Part shown: piece by piece, positions 1 to 6,780 of the stretch
Layout of the letters: each line of letters opens with the position of its first letter
How positions within the stretch are numbered: the stretch's first letter is position 1
Notes under the pieces: model-generated
What the model was told of the DNA's origin: nothing
Database searches by the model: none
The model's input: the letters and a program-made list of their open reading frames with translations, nothing else
Made by a program: the position numbers and the translations under genes
Source: a virus
IMG/VR virus record: IMGVR_UViG_3300030382_003905
Span: 1-64,000 of that record
Reading direction: 5' to 3' (one strand)
DNA: 64,000 bases

Positions 1-1
1 G

Positions 2-1279
2 CATATTAATTACTATACCAACAATACTGTTGAGATGCTTAAAAAAGAATCCCAAAAAATTTCTAAAAGAAAACTATTAGACGTAGCTACAATATCAGTT
101 AATAATGATAAGGTCTTAGGAAAGATTATAGCTGATGCATATAAGAAGGTGGGTAAAGATGGGGTGGTGACTGTTGAGCGTTCTCAAACAGCCGAGACTT
201 ATGCAGAGGTAACTAACGGGATTAAAATAAATAGAGGATATACTTCTAATCTATTTATTAATAATCAAAAAAAGGATGAGTGTATTATGGAAGATGTGAA
301 CATCTTGGTATGTGATAGTGAGATAAGCAATATACTTCAATTAGAAAATATATTAAAACACATAATCAATAAAGGAGAAAAATTATTAATAATAGGAACA
401 TGTACCACTAATGTTATAAATACCCTTGCTGCAAATGTGGTGAGAAATGGATTAAAGTTTTGTAATATCCTACCTCCCCAGTTTGGTTATAAGCAGCACG
501 AGTTAATGCAAGACATAGCTTTGGCAGTAGGTGCTAAATATTATTCTGAAAAGACTGGAGATGATTTAAGTCTTATGACTCCTCATGATTTAGGGAGAGC
601 TGATAAGATTATTGTAGGACAAGATACCACGGTTGTAATTAAAGAAGGAGAAATTAGCCAGGAAATAAAACAGCGTATAAGCGAATTAAAGGAGCAACAA
701 GAAAATACTAAAGATCCTGTATCAAAAAACTTTATAAATGAACGAGTAGCGAGCTTAGCAGGAGGAATCGGGTGCATTTATGTGGGAGGAAACTCTGATG
801 TAGAACAAAAAGAAAAATTTGACCGAGTCGATGACTCGGTATGCGCGGTACGCAGCGCCTTACAAGAAGGCATTGTTCCAGGCGGAGGGTTAGCCTTATA
901 TAAATTAGCTGATGAGCATTGGGTAGATTGCGGATGTGGGCAGGAGGCAAACGCTAATGCAGATAAAAACCAAGAAGCCGCCTTATCTATTTTGTCTGAT
1001 GCGCTAAAAGCCCCTCTATATCAAATACTACTAAATGCAGGATTGGATGTGGGAGAGATTATGTCTTTTGAAGGGATAGATCGTGAAACATTTAAGGCTG
1101 ATAACTTAGGGTATGATGTAAAAAATGAAAAATATGGTGATATGTTAAAGATGGGGATAATTGATCCTGTAAAAGTTACACGACATGCATTGATTAACGC
1201 AATTAGTGTAGCTACCACAATCTTAAGTACTAACGCTATAGTGACACACGCAAGAAAACATGAAGAAAAGGAAGCTTAA
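2..1279 (+). CDS. groEL: GroEL-like chaperonin, 5' end outside window
   Basis: This is a group I chaperonin subunit that would form the ATP-driven folding ring. The reading frame is open from base 2, so the first ATG at 35 is not the true start and roughly the first 130 residues lie outside the window. The visible part covers the end of the intermediate domain, the whole apical domain (RGYTSNLFINNQ region) and the C-terminal equatorial domain. The segment VDDSVCAVRSAL followed by GIVPGGG aligns with the bacterial GroEL region holding the ATPase aspartate (Asp398 in E. coli), so the catalytic residue is kept. The Gly-Gly-Met tail of bacterial GroEL is missing; the protein ends in a short charged tail. 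It is followed by a 45-residue ORF and a GroES gene, so it forms a chaperonin operon. Phage-encoded GroEL is known but uncommon. Identity is firm; the need for it in virion folding is inferred. Confidence 0.95.
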   Translation, partial: HINYYTNNTVEMLKKESQKISKRKLLDVATISVNNDKVLGKIIADAYKKVGKDGVVTVERSQTAETYAEVTNGIKINRGYTSNLFINNQKKDECIMEDVNILVCDSEISNILQLENILKHIINKGEKLLIIGTCTTNVINTLAANVVRNGLKFCNILPPQFGYKQHELMQDIALAVGAKYYSEKTGDDLSLMTPHDLGRADKIIVGQDTTVVIKEGEISQEIKQRISELKEQQENTKDPVSKNFINERVASLAGGIGCIYVGGNSDVEQKEKFDRVDDSVCAVRSALQEGIVPGGGLALYKLADEHWVDCGCGQEANANADKNQEAALSILSDALKAPLYQILLNAGLDVGEIMSFEGIDRETFKADNLGYDVKNEKYGDMLKMGIIDPVKVTRHALINAISVATTILSTNAIVTHARKHEEKEA

Positions 1280-1397
1280 TTCTAAAAATCCTAAATATAT
1301 TCCTGAGTCTGATAAAAAAACAGAAAAAACCACAAAGAAGCTCATAGCCAGTAAAGGTAAAGTAAAAGTTTACGCAATATTTAAAGAAAACCACTAA
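1260..1397 (+). CDS. 45-aa Lys-rich protein between groEL and groES
   Basis: This small ORF starts with an ATG inside the end of groEL (20-bp overlap) and stops one base before the groES start. Such tight packing argues that it is translated. The product is very basic (about one third lysine) with no membrane segment, signal peptide or recognisable motif. I do not recognise it. Its position suggests co-expression with the chaperonins, but a role in that system is only a guess. Confidence 0.55.
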   Translation: MKKRKLNSKNPKYIPESDKKTEKTTKKLIASKGKVKVYAIFKENH

Positions 1398-1398
1398 T

Positions 1399-1656
1399 AT
1401 GCAACCCATTGGAAAATATATAGCCTTAATTCCTATAGAAGAAGAGTTAAAAACAAAATCAGGCATCCTATTATCAGCTCAAGATGTAGATGAGTTTAGG
1501 TATAAAAAAGGAAAAATTATAAAACCTGGCAGTGATGTGCAGGTTATAAAAGAAAAAGACTTAGTTTATTATGATCGTAATGCTGGACATACGATGCTTA
1601 TAGAAAATGAACAAGTTACTATTATTCAAGAGAGAGACGTCGTTGTTGTTTTATAA
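1399..1656 (+). CDS. groES: GroES-like co-chaperonin
   Basis: This 85-residue protein has the layout of a Cpn10 co-chaperonin. It opens with a short IGKYIALIPIEEE strand like the GroES PLHDRVIVK strand. A KTKSGILL stretch stands where the mobile loop that contacts GroEL lies. A KKGKIIKPGSD strand follows, then a GroES-like end (EQVTIIQERDVVVVL, compare EEVLIMSESDILAIV). It is slightly shorter than bacterial GroES (about 95 residues), with a shortened roof region. It would cap the GroEL ring encoded just upstream. Its last 35 bases overlap the 3' end of the convergent minus-strand gene. Confidence 0.9.
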   Translation: MQPIGKYIALIPIEEELKTKSGILLSAQDVDEFRYKKGKIIKPGSDVQVIKEKDLVYYDRNAGHTMLIENEQVTIIQERDVVVVL

Positions 1657-2059
1657 AATTATTCATATCTACAATTTTTTGCCGATAAACTTTATCCATA
1701 TAACTAACATTTACTTTAAATAAAGGATTAACAGCAGGATGTTCTCCAATTATATCTCCATTTAATTTTTTATATATAGTATTGACGGCCATTTTAGCCT
1801 TATAGGTTAATTCATAAAGAGTAGCGTGTCTTCCCCTGCGTCTTCTCCACACATGTATCCATCCATCTCTAAGCAAAGAGTTAAACCGATTTATATCCCA
1901 AGACATCACTTCTTCAAAGTCTTTGAATTTAGTTTTGTTAAAGTATTCTTCGCTGTAAAGGAAAAACAGCATGTCTAAATCTGGTGTAGTTAACCCATAT
2001 TTAGCCTTTGCCCAATATCGGACTACTCGCCAATATTTTAAATAGTTGTAGGTAGGCAT
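1622..2059 (-). CDS. Putative winged-helix DNA-binding regulator
   Basis: This 145-residue basic protein is the only leftward gene in the left part of the window. Predicted helices in the first half (YWRVVRYWAKAKYGLTTPDLDMLFFLYSE), then a WDINRFNSLLRDGWIHVWRRRRGR segment and ELTYKAKMAVNTIYKKL, follow the helix / recognition helix / basic wing / helix order of MarR-type winged helices. No catalytic motif is visible. It is transcribed away from the long late operon, and its start lies 39 bp from a 20-bp dyad containing head-on promoter boxes. That arrangement is typical of a regulator controlling its own and a divergent promoter. The fold call is by pattern only, without a profile search. Confidence 0.55.
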   Translation of the reverse strand: MPTYNYLKYWRVVRYWAKAKYGLTTPDLDMLFFLYSEEYFNKTKFKDFEEVMSWDINRFNSLLRDGWIHVWRRRRGRHATLYELTYKAKMAVNTIYKKLNGDIIGEHPAVNPLFKVNVSYMDKVYRQKIVDMNNFIKQQRRLSLE

Positions 2060-2085
2060 CTCTGAATTGAATTAAATTAAATTTG

Positions 2086-2093
2086 TATCTTTG
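2086..2093 (+). promoter_or_regulatory. Bacteroidota -7 box for rightward late region
   Basis: TATCTTTG followed by T matches the Bacteroidota -7 consensus TAnnTTTG. It lies 22 bases before the first ATG of the rightward gene series (2116). A TTG stands 16 bases upstream, a little closer than the usual spacing of about 19. It forms the left half of a dyad with the minus-strand box at 2098-2105. Confidence 0.7.
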
Positions 2094-2097
2094 TCTA

Positions 2098-2105
2098 CAA
2101 ATATA
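2098..2105 (-). promoter_or_regulatory. Head-on -7 box for the winged-helix gene
   Basis: On the minus strand this reads TATATTTG followed by T, again matching TAnnTTTG. It points left toward the gene starting at 2059. With the plus-strand box at 2086-2093 it makes a 20-bp inverted repeat with 9 of 10 half-site positions matching. Polymerase bound at one box would block the other. No clear -33 TTG is seen at the usual distance. Confidence 0.5.
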
Positions 2106-2115
2106 ACAAGAAATT

Positions 2116-2226
2116 ATGAAAGGATATAATTCAAACAGGATGAGTTCTGGAGCTGGAAGAAGGACTCAGAGAAAACAACTCCAAGAAGGTGGTAGACTTC
2201 AAGAAGGAAGGAAACAAATAAAATGA
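2116..2226 (+). CDS. 36-aa basic Gly/Gln/Arg-rich peptide
   Basis: This is the first ORF after the 2086 promoter, with an ATG start. Its TGA stop overlaps the next ATG (ATGA). The peptide is rich in Arg, Gln and Gly with no hydrophobic segment. I do not recognise it. The good promoter distance and coupled stop/start support translation. Confidence 0.55.
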   Translation: MKGYNSNRMSSGAGRRTQRKQLQEGGRLQEGRKQIK

Positions 2227-2408
2227 AAGAAAAAATTATAAAATTTGTAAAAGATGCTTGGACAGAAGTTAAGCGTAGAGTTAAAAACGTAAATGAAGAG
2301 CTTAAAGATGTAGGTAAAGCTGTTAAAAAAGTGGTTAATCAAATAGATGATGTAGGTGATGCTTTAGTTGGAGAAAAAAGAAAAGGTAGAAAAAATAATA
2401 AAAAATGA
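2223..2408 (+). CDS. 61-aa Lys-rich hypothetical protein
   Basis: This is a small basic protein with an amphipathic helical pattern (KIIKFVKDAWTEVKRRVKNV) and a Lys/Arg/Asn-rich tail. It overlaps the genes before and after it by four bases each. No family is recognised. It belongs to a run of very basic small proteins whose charge would suit binding to DNA or acidic partners, but that is a composition argument only. Confidence 0.65.
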   Translation: MKEKIIKFVKDAWTEVKRRVKNVNEELKDVGKAVKKVVNQIDDVGDALVGEKRKGRKNNKK

Positions 2409-2689
2409 TGGCAGACAAGGTTACAAGAAAATTAAACGCGATAAAAAGAAAAACAAGGAAGATTAAAAAGGCTAATAAGTTAATTCAATCTGAATCGGCT
2501 AAATTAAGAAAGAGGCTTGGGGATAAAAAATATGAAGACCTAAGAACAGGAAATGTTAAATTAGGACTTCAAGACTCTAAGACAGTACAAAGAATAAACA
2601 GAGCATATGAAGCGGTTGGTAGAAAAAAGAAAGCTATTAAACGAAAACTTAGTAAAATAGGAATGCTCAATTATCAAGGCGATAAATAA
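2405..2689 (+). CDS. 94-aa Lys/Arg-rich helical protein
   Basis: This strongly basic, probably all-helical protein has dense Lys/Arg clusters at the N-terminus (KLNAIKRKTRKIKKANKL) and near the C-terminus (GRKKKAIKRKL). There are two adjacent Met codons at the start; the second (2408) is also possible. No catalytic motif, signal peptide or membrane span is seen. Function unknown; condensing or coating DNA inside the head would fit the charge but is not shown. Confidence 0.65.
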   Translation: MMADKVTRKLNAIKRKTRKIKKANKLIQSESAKLRKRLGDKKYEDLRTGNVKLGLQDSKTVQRINRAYEAVGRKKKAIKRKLSKIGMLNYQGDK

Positions 2690-2703
2690 TAATAATAAAA
2701 CAG

Positions 2704-2711
2704 TATATTTG
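2704..2711 (+). promoter_or_regulatory. -7 box TATATTTG before 2737 gene
   Basis: TATATTTG followed by T fits TAnnTTTG and sits 25 bases before the ATG at 2737, in a 47-bp AT-rich gap. No TTG lies at the usual -33 distance. Confidence 0.5.
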
Positions 2712-2736
2712 TATAATTAATAAAAACAACAAAACT

Positions 2737-2937
2737 ATGGCACAAGGTTATAACGCAAGACTTGACGAATCATTAGGAGCAAGACATAAAGGTAAACATT
2801 CACAATCTCTTAAAGACAGAAGAGACGAAAGTAAAGCTATGTCTAAAAAACTATATGGTCACGCTTATGGCGCAGACGAGTCTATGTCTTACAGACATGC
2901 TTCTTCATGGAGAAGACATGATCATTTAAAAAAATAA
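2737..2937 (+). CDS. 66-aa His/Lys-rich hypothetical protein
   Basis: This is a small polar protein with many His, Arg, Lys and Ser residues and almost no aliphatic core, probably disordered or nucleic-acid associated. Segments such as LGARHKGKHSQSLKDRRDES and MSYRHASSWRRHDHLKK show the composition. I do not recognise it. It has its own upstream promoter-like box and is followed three bases later by another small basic gene. Confidence 0.65.
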   Translation: MAQGYNARLDESLGARHKGKHSQSLKDRRDESKAMSKKLYGHAYGADESMSYRHASSWRRHDHLKK

Positions 2938-2940
2938 AAT

Positions 2941-3099
2941 ATGAGTTTTAAAACAGTAGCAGCCAAGATTGCTCGTAAAGGCGGGTATTCTAAAAAAGCT
3001 GCATCAGCTATTTTAGCATCAGCTTCGCGTAAGGCGAGTCCTGCGGCTAAACGCAAAAACCCTAAACTGAGAAGAGTAAAGGGTAGAGCAAAAAAATAA
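2941..3099 (+). CDS. 52-aa Ala/Lys-rich basic protein
   Basis: The ATG start lies three bases after the previous stop. The peptide has an Ala/Ser-rich helix between Lys/Arg blocks (AAKIARKGGYSKKAASAILA, then KNPKLRRVKGRAKK). It resembles small Ala/Lys-rich proteins often seen near phage head genes, but I cannot name a family. It continues the run of basic small proteins. Confidence 0.65.
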   Translation: MSFKTVAAKIARKGGYSKKAASAILASASRKASPAAKRKNPKLRRVKGRAKK

Positions 3100-3120
3100 G
3101 TATTAACTAAATTTAATCAA

Positions 3121-3354
3121 ATGGCAAGAAAGAAAACTAAAAAAAAGGTTTCTAAGAAGTCTGCTATAAAAGATATTGAGGTACAAAGCTCAAAAGAAAT
3201 AGTAGATAAAAAAGAAACAAAGGATACACAAAAAAAAGAAACAAAGGCTACCAAAAAAAGAGCTGTTGTCACAGTTCCACTTACTAAAGACAGCGTTCAA
3301 AGAGTTTTTGTAAAGCCAAAGTTTAACTATTTAAAAGCACAAGGAGTAAAATAA
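3121..3354 (+). CDS. 77-aa Lys/Thr-rich hypothetical protein
   Basis: The first 45 residues are low-complexity Lys/Thr/Glu. The last third (VVTVPLTKDSVQRVFVKPKF) could form a short beta segment. No known domain is seen. The ATG is preceded by AATTTAATCAA, a leader also found before the scaffold gene at 23791, suggesting a shared translation signal. Confidence 0.65.
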   Translation: MARKKTKKKVSKKSAIKDIEVQSSKEIVDKKETKDTQKKETKATKKRAVVTVPLTKDSVQRVFVKPKFNYLKAQGVK

Positions 3355-3355
3355 C

Positions 3356-3484
3356 ATGGGAAAATTATTAGAAAATTTACAGGGATGGTGGTGTAAGTTT
3401 CAATGTTGTTGGAACTGGATGGTGTCTAAGTTATTGTTTAACGTAGCCGCTTGTCCCCACAAACTATGCACTTGTAAAAAGTAG
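3356..3484 (+). CDS. 42-aa Cys/Trp-rich small protein
   Basis: The ATG lies one base after the previous stop, and the stop is three bases before the next ATG, so the ORF fills the gap exactly. The product has six cysteines (positions 13, 17, 18, 33, 38, 40) and four tryptophans, with a GWWCKFQCCWNW core and a CPHKLCTC end. Such a pattern could bind metal or sit at a membrane. I do not recognise it. Confidence 0.6.
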   Translation: MGKLLENLQGWWCKFQCCWNWMVSKLLFNVAACPHKLCTCKK

Positions 3485-3487
3485 AGC

Positions 3488-3676
3488 ATGAAAAGAACGC
3501 CTGTAATTGAATTAAATAAACAACAATCCAGGGGCTTAGGAGATACAATAGAGAAGTTCACCTCAGTAACTGGTATTAAAAAAGCTGTAGAAACAGTTGC
3601 AAAAGTAACTAACAGTGACTGCGGCTGCAAAAAAAGAAGAGACAATCTAAATGAATTGTTTCCATATGATAAATAA
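3488..3676 (+). CDS. 62-aa protein with CGC motif and FPY end
   Basis: This small protein has the pattern GDTIEKFTSVTGIKKAV, then DCGCKKRRDNLNELFPYDK. The Cys-Gly-Cys, basic pair and terminal LFPY form a conserved-looking signature that I recall from small proteins of phages infecting Bacteroidota, where no function is assigned. There is no signal peptide or membrane span. It lies between the basic small proteins and the first virion-type gene. Confidence 0.7.
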   Translation: MKRTPVIELNKQQSRGLGDTIEKFTSVTGIKKAVETVAKVTNSDCGCKKRRDNLNELFPYDK

Positions 3677-3706
3677 AAGAGATTTTTAACCCTCAAAAAC
3701 AAAAAA

Positions 3707-4240
3707 ATGGCATACCCAAAAATAACCGTCAATACTGGTTTAGTAGTAAGCTTAATAGCCAGTGACACAATCCCAATCCCAGCACCAGATTTACCTCAAA
3801 TAACAGGAACAACAACAACTACCACTACTGATAAATTAGTAGATACCTCAGAAGACTTTAGCAATGTTCAAGTGGGAGATATTGTCTATAACACAACAGA
3901 CAACACCTCCGCTACTGTAGTTGCTGTAGACAGTGATACAATATTAGAGGTAAGTGCAGACATCTTTACTTCTTCTGAAGATTATATAATTTTCTTAGGA
4001 GGACCTAATGGATCTGCAAGAATTAATTCAGCTGAAGGCTGTTTGCTTTACGTAGGAAGTAGCGATGCAACTATGGATATTGCAAAAGCATACGTAGATG
4101 TAAAAGTAAAAACTACCGCAGGCAGCATCGTTACATTTAGCAACTTCCCTGTAGGCGAGTATTTACCTGTTCAAGTAGTTCAGCTTTATGCAACTGGAAC
4201 TGACACCGCAGCAGATAATAACTGTTTAGCAATTTGGTAA
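3707..4240 (+). CDS. Virion-type beta-rich protein
   Basis: This 177-residue Thr/Val/Asp-rich protein has the composition of phage surface or decoration proteins. Residues 42-97 form a module (VGDIVYNTT, then SATVVAVDSDTILEVSADIF, then YIIF) that recurs in the connector-type protein at 27703 and the 1695-residue tail protein at 29580. The C-terminal part is beta-rich and resembles domains that pack on capsids or tails. No enzyme motif is seen. It probably is a structural or head-decoration protein; the exact site is unknown. Confidence 0.6.
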   Translation: MAYPKITVNTGLVVSLIASDTIPIPAPDLPQITGTTTTTTTDKLVDTSEDFSNVQVGDIVYNTTDNTSATVVAVDSDTILEVSADIFTSSEDYIIFLGGPNGSARINSAEGCLLYVGSSDATMDIAKAYVDVKVKTTAGSIVTFSNFPVGEYLPVQVVQLYATGTDTAADNNCLAIW

Positions 4241-4241
4241 T

Positions 4242-4526
4242 ATGGCGCAGCAAATAGGAGAGAATACAAAAGTTACATTAGATCTTAAAACAATTGGAAT
4301 CATAGTAGGTTTTACTATTTCTATCGTGAGCATGTATTTTGTTTTACAAGCTGACATTGCTTTGGCCATGGAAAGACCAGAACCTGAGGTTACTAAAACT
4401 GAGTTTACTTACAAAGATCAAATAATTCGTGATGCCATAATGACAACTCAAGAAGATGTCAAAGAGATGAAAGAGACTTTAAAATTATTGGAAACACGAA
4501 TTTTTGAATTAACAAAAGAAAGATGA
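4242..4526 (+). CDS. Single-span membrane protein with coiled coil
   Basis: This 94-residue protein has one hydrophobic segment (residues about 17-37, IGIIVGFTISIVSMYFVLQA) and then a charged, heptad-like helix to the end. It has no cleavable signal. The topology fits a holin accessory or an inner-membrane spanin-type protein. Its place two genes upstream of the endolysin supports a lysis or envelope role, but a dedicated holin candidate lies at 6777. The stop overlaps the next start (ATGA). Confidence 0.6.
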   Translation: MAQQIGENTKVTLDLKTIGIIVGFTISIVSMYFVLQADIALAMERPEPEVTKTEFTYKDQIIRDAIMTTQEDVKEMKETLKLLETRIFELTKER

Positions 4527-4861
4527 AATTATGGATAATAATATTATTTTTAATTCCCACTCTAACTTTTGCGCAATCTTTTAAAGACGGTATTGTTGTA
4601 GTTCAGTATTCTGCTGACTTTGTCAAAGCCAACGAAATAGATATTAGCAAGTTAGAAGGGGCTGACTTGATCCGTATGGCTATGACCGATCATCCAAAAA
4701 TTTTTGAAAAAGAAAACATAAAGTTTCTACCTACCGTATGTCTGTATCATAACAGAAAGTTGGTAGTAAAGGTAGAAAGCGATATATCATTGAAGCTTCC
4801 CGAGAACACATTAGAAAAAATCCAAGAACATATTAACAAGATAGTAAAAAGTAAATTTTAG
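4523..4861 (+). CDS. Secreted thioredoxin-fold-like protein lacking CxxC
   Basis: The N-terminus MKLWIIILFLIPTLTFAQ is a clear Sec signal with an Ala-Gln cleavage region typical of Bacteroidota. The mature part follows the thioredoxin order: strand GIVVVQYSA, a segment ADFVKAN where the catalytic CxxC helix would be, a helix with a middle strand, then FLPTVCLYHNRKLVVKV like the cis-proline strand pair (IPTLLLFKNGEVV) of thioredoxins, and a C-terminal helix. The CxxC pair is absent, so a redox role is unlikely. It would act in the periplasm. The fold call is by pattern and needs a structure prediction. Confidence 0.55.
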   Translation: MKLWIIILFLIPTLTFAQSFKDGIVVVQYSADFVKANEIDISKLEGADLIRMAMTDHPKIFEKENIKFLPTVCLYHNRKLVVKVESDISLKLPENTLEKIQEHINKIVKSKF

Positions 4862-4863
4862 AT

Positions 4864-6156
4864 ATGAAAAGAAAAGACAAAACTAAACTACTAACTAATA
4901 AGGTTATACTTGTTGTAGTAGTAATAATTTTAGCCCTGTTTTGCGTAGCATCTCAGGCTCAAGAGGCACAAGAGTTAGATCCTGTAGAAGAACAAAAATT
5001 AATAGAGGGATTTGAAAAAACTCAAAAGAAAGGTAAGTTTTTTAAAAAGGTTTATGAAGACCTGTTAAGGTACGGGACTATTTATGTTGCAGGAGACATA
5101 AGCACTCCTTACCAAAAACAATCTATTGATTATATAGTTAGAACCAATCCCAGCGGGAGTCTGTATGATGTTCCTGTGGTCGAAGACGCCACTGAGTATC
5201 ATGAATTTGATTACAGATACGGTTTTGGCATAAGAAGAATTGCGCGATTTGATTATGAAAATAAAGAAAAAGCCTATTATGATGGCACAGAAAAAAACGT
5301 AGCCCTATCCGCCCCTACTGCTGCATTTAACGGATGGGAGTATTTATTTCATTGGGAGCGAGAAAGAGAAAGAGGTAAGGTATTTACTAATCACCGATAC
5401 TTTCTTAGGCATACAGGTAAGCATCACATTGCTAAAATCGAATCCCGCGAGGAAGGTAATGTAGGCTTTAAATACCAATCAGCTGAAGTGAGAGGAAGAT
5501 TGCCAATCGGAAAAAAGTTTAGTATTTCCGCAGGAGTCATTGCCAGAACTCACCAGCAAGCTTTTGGTTATAATCCTGTAGAGATATGGCTGAATGAAAC
5601 CAATGAATTTGGTAATGCTGTAAATCCTTGGTATACTTTAGGATTTGAATATGGTTATGATGACCATTTTGTTACAATAGAATATGAGGGAGAAACCATA
5701 TCTGATTGGTATTGGACAGACCCTGATGGCAATGTGGTAGCACATACAGATTTAGAGTTTCGTGAGACGGTTTTTGCTGATCTCATGAATCGATACAACA
5801 GAGAACAATGGGCGCTGTTAGATGCGTTTGCGGAAGTTGCGCCAATTATCGGAGCAGACTGGTATACCTATACTGAGAAAATCTGGGTACATGCGTATGC
5901 CAATTATATATTACCTTATCATCATTATTTCAAAGGAGATGAGGCTTTTAGTTATTTAAATAGAAACAACCAAGGAATGGGTGGACCAACAATAGATGGA
6001 GATGAAGGATATGAACAATGGGAAGATTATCAGGCAGGATTAATTCTGGGCTGGAACATTAATTCAAAATTAGGTATATTTGTAGAAGGTGAATATACCA
6101 AGTTTTGGGACACCGAAATATTTAAATCAACTATTGGCTTAAACCTTGAATTGTGA
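4864..6156 (+). CDS. Outer-membrane beta-barrel candidate
   Basis: This 430-residue protein has a basic N-terminus, a long hydrophobic core (VILVVVVIILALFCVASQAQ) and a signal-peptidase-like site, so it is exported. The mature part is full of alternating hydrophobic/polar strands bordered by Tyr/Trp/Phe, for example WYTLGFEYGYDDHFVTIEYE and LGIFVEGEYTKFW, and ends in a barrel-type strand (STIGLNLEL). This is the architecture of porin-like outer-membrane proteins. It overlaps the endolysin start by four bases, placing it in a cell-envelope and lysis group. It could alter the host surface (superinfection exclusion) or help outer-membrane breakage. No family is named with confidence. Confidence 0.6.
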   Translation: MKRKDKTKLLTNKVILVVVVIILALFCVASQAQEAQELDPVEEQKLIEGFEKTQKKGKFFKKVYEDLLRYGTIYVAGDISTPYQKQSIDYIVRTNPSGSLYDVPVVEDATEYHEFDYRYGFGIRRIARFDYENKEKAYYDGTEKNVALSAPTAAFNGWEYLFHWERERERGKVFTNHRYFLRHTGKHHIAKIESREEGNVGFKYQSAEVRGRLPIGKKFSISAGVIARTHQQAFGYNPVEIWLNETNEFGNAVNPWYTLGFEYGYDDHFVTIEYEGETISDWYWTDPDGNVVAHTDLEFRETVFADLMNRYNREQWALLDAFAEVAPIIGADWYTYTEKIWVHAYANYILPYHHYFKGDEAFSYLNRNNQGMGGPTIDGDEGYEQWEDYQAGLILGWNINSKLGIFVEGEYTKFWDTEIFKSTIGLNLEL

Positions 6157-6611
6157 TAATAAGCGATCATATAACTTATGCGGAAGCTATACATTCTAAT
6201 ACGGCAAAACGTAAAAGAATAGACAACACACCTAATCCAACGCAAGTGGATGCGATGAAGCTTACGGCAGAACGGGTGTTTGAACCGCTGCGTGAATGGG
6301 TAGGAGGACCAATTAAAGTTAATTCGTTCTTTCGCTCTGTTGCGCTTAATGAGGCGATTGGGGGGGTATCCAGTAGCCAACACTGTAAAGGTCAAGCAAT
6401 TGATCTCGATGATGTTTATGGTCGGAAGTCAAATGCAGAAATGTATCATTGGATTAAGGAAAATATTTGTTTCGACCAGCTTATATGGGAATTTGGAACG
6501 GACATGAACCCTAACTGGATACATGTATCGTATGTCTCAAAAGAGGATAATAGGAATAGATGCTTAAAAGCTTATAAGGAAAGTTATAAAACTAAATATA
6601 AAGTGATATAA
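6153..6611 (+). CDS. M15-family peptidase, endolysin
   Basis: This 152-residue protein is a zinc D-Ala-D-Ala type peptidase of the M15A/M15_3 group used by phages to cut peptidoglycan cross-links. Key residues are visible: SQHCKGQAIDLD gives the HxxGxAxD zinc motif (His77, Asp84), Glu113 is a candidate general base, and NWIHVSY gives the third ligand His124. SFFR (residues 58-61) matches the conserved substrate-binding Arg region. The start is GTG, overlapping the previous stop (GTGA). It has no signal peptide, so it needs the holin encoded two genes downstream. Assignment is strong. Confidence 0.92.
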   Translation: MIISDHITYAEAIHSNTAKRKRIDNTPNPTQVDAMKLTAERVFEPLREWVGGPIKVNSFFRSVALNEAIGGVSSSQHCKGQAIDLDDVYGRKSNAEMYHWIKENICFDQLIWEFGTDMNPNWIHVSYVSKEDNRNRCLKAYKESYKTKYKVI

Positions 6612-6627
6612 TTATAAGGAGCTTACA

Positions 6628-6780
6628 ATGAAGGATTTAAAAAAAATACACGTAACATTACAGGAGATTTGGGCAGCTACTAAACCTAATGTTTATAAAA
6701 ACAAAAAGAAGTATAATAGAAAGAAAAAATCCCCCGTAAGTCACAGTCAAACATATTTTAATAATGGAATAGGATTATGA
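6628..6780 (+). CDS. 50-aa basic hypothetical protein
   Basis: The ATG has an unusually good Shine-Dalgarno sequence, AAGGAG, six bases upstream; almost no other gene here has one. The stop overlaps the holin start (ATGA), so the two are translationally coupled. The product is Lys/Asn-rich with a short amphipathic start (KKIHVTLQEIWAATK). I do not recognise it. Its place between endolysin and holin suggests a part in lysis, unproven. Confidence 0.6.
   Translation: MKDLKKIHVTLQEIWAATKPNVYKNKKKYNRKKKSPVSHSQTYFNNGIGL

Noticed and set aside
35-37. ATG at 35 as the start of groEL
   Set aside because: The frame is open upstream to the window edge and the GroEL match already begins inside the domain, so the gene extends outside.
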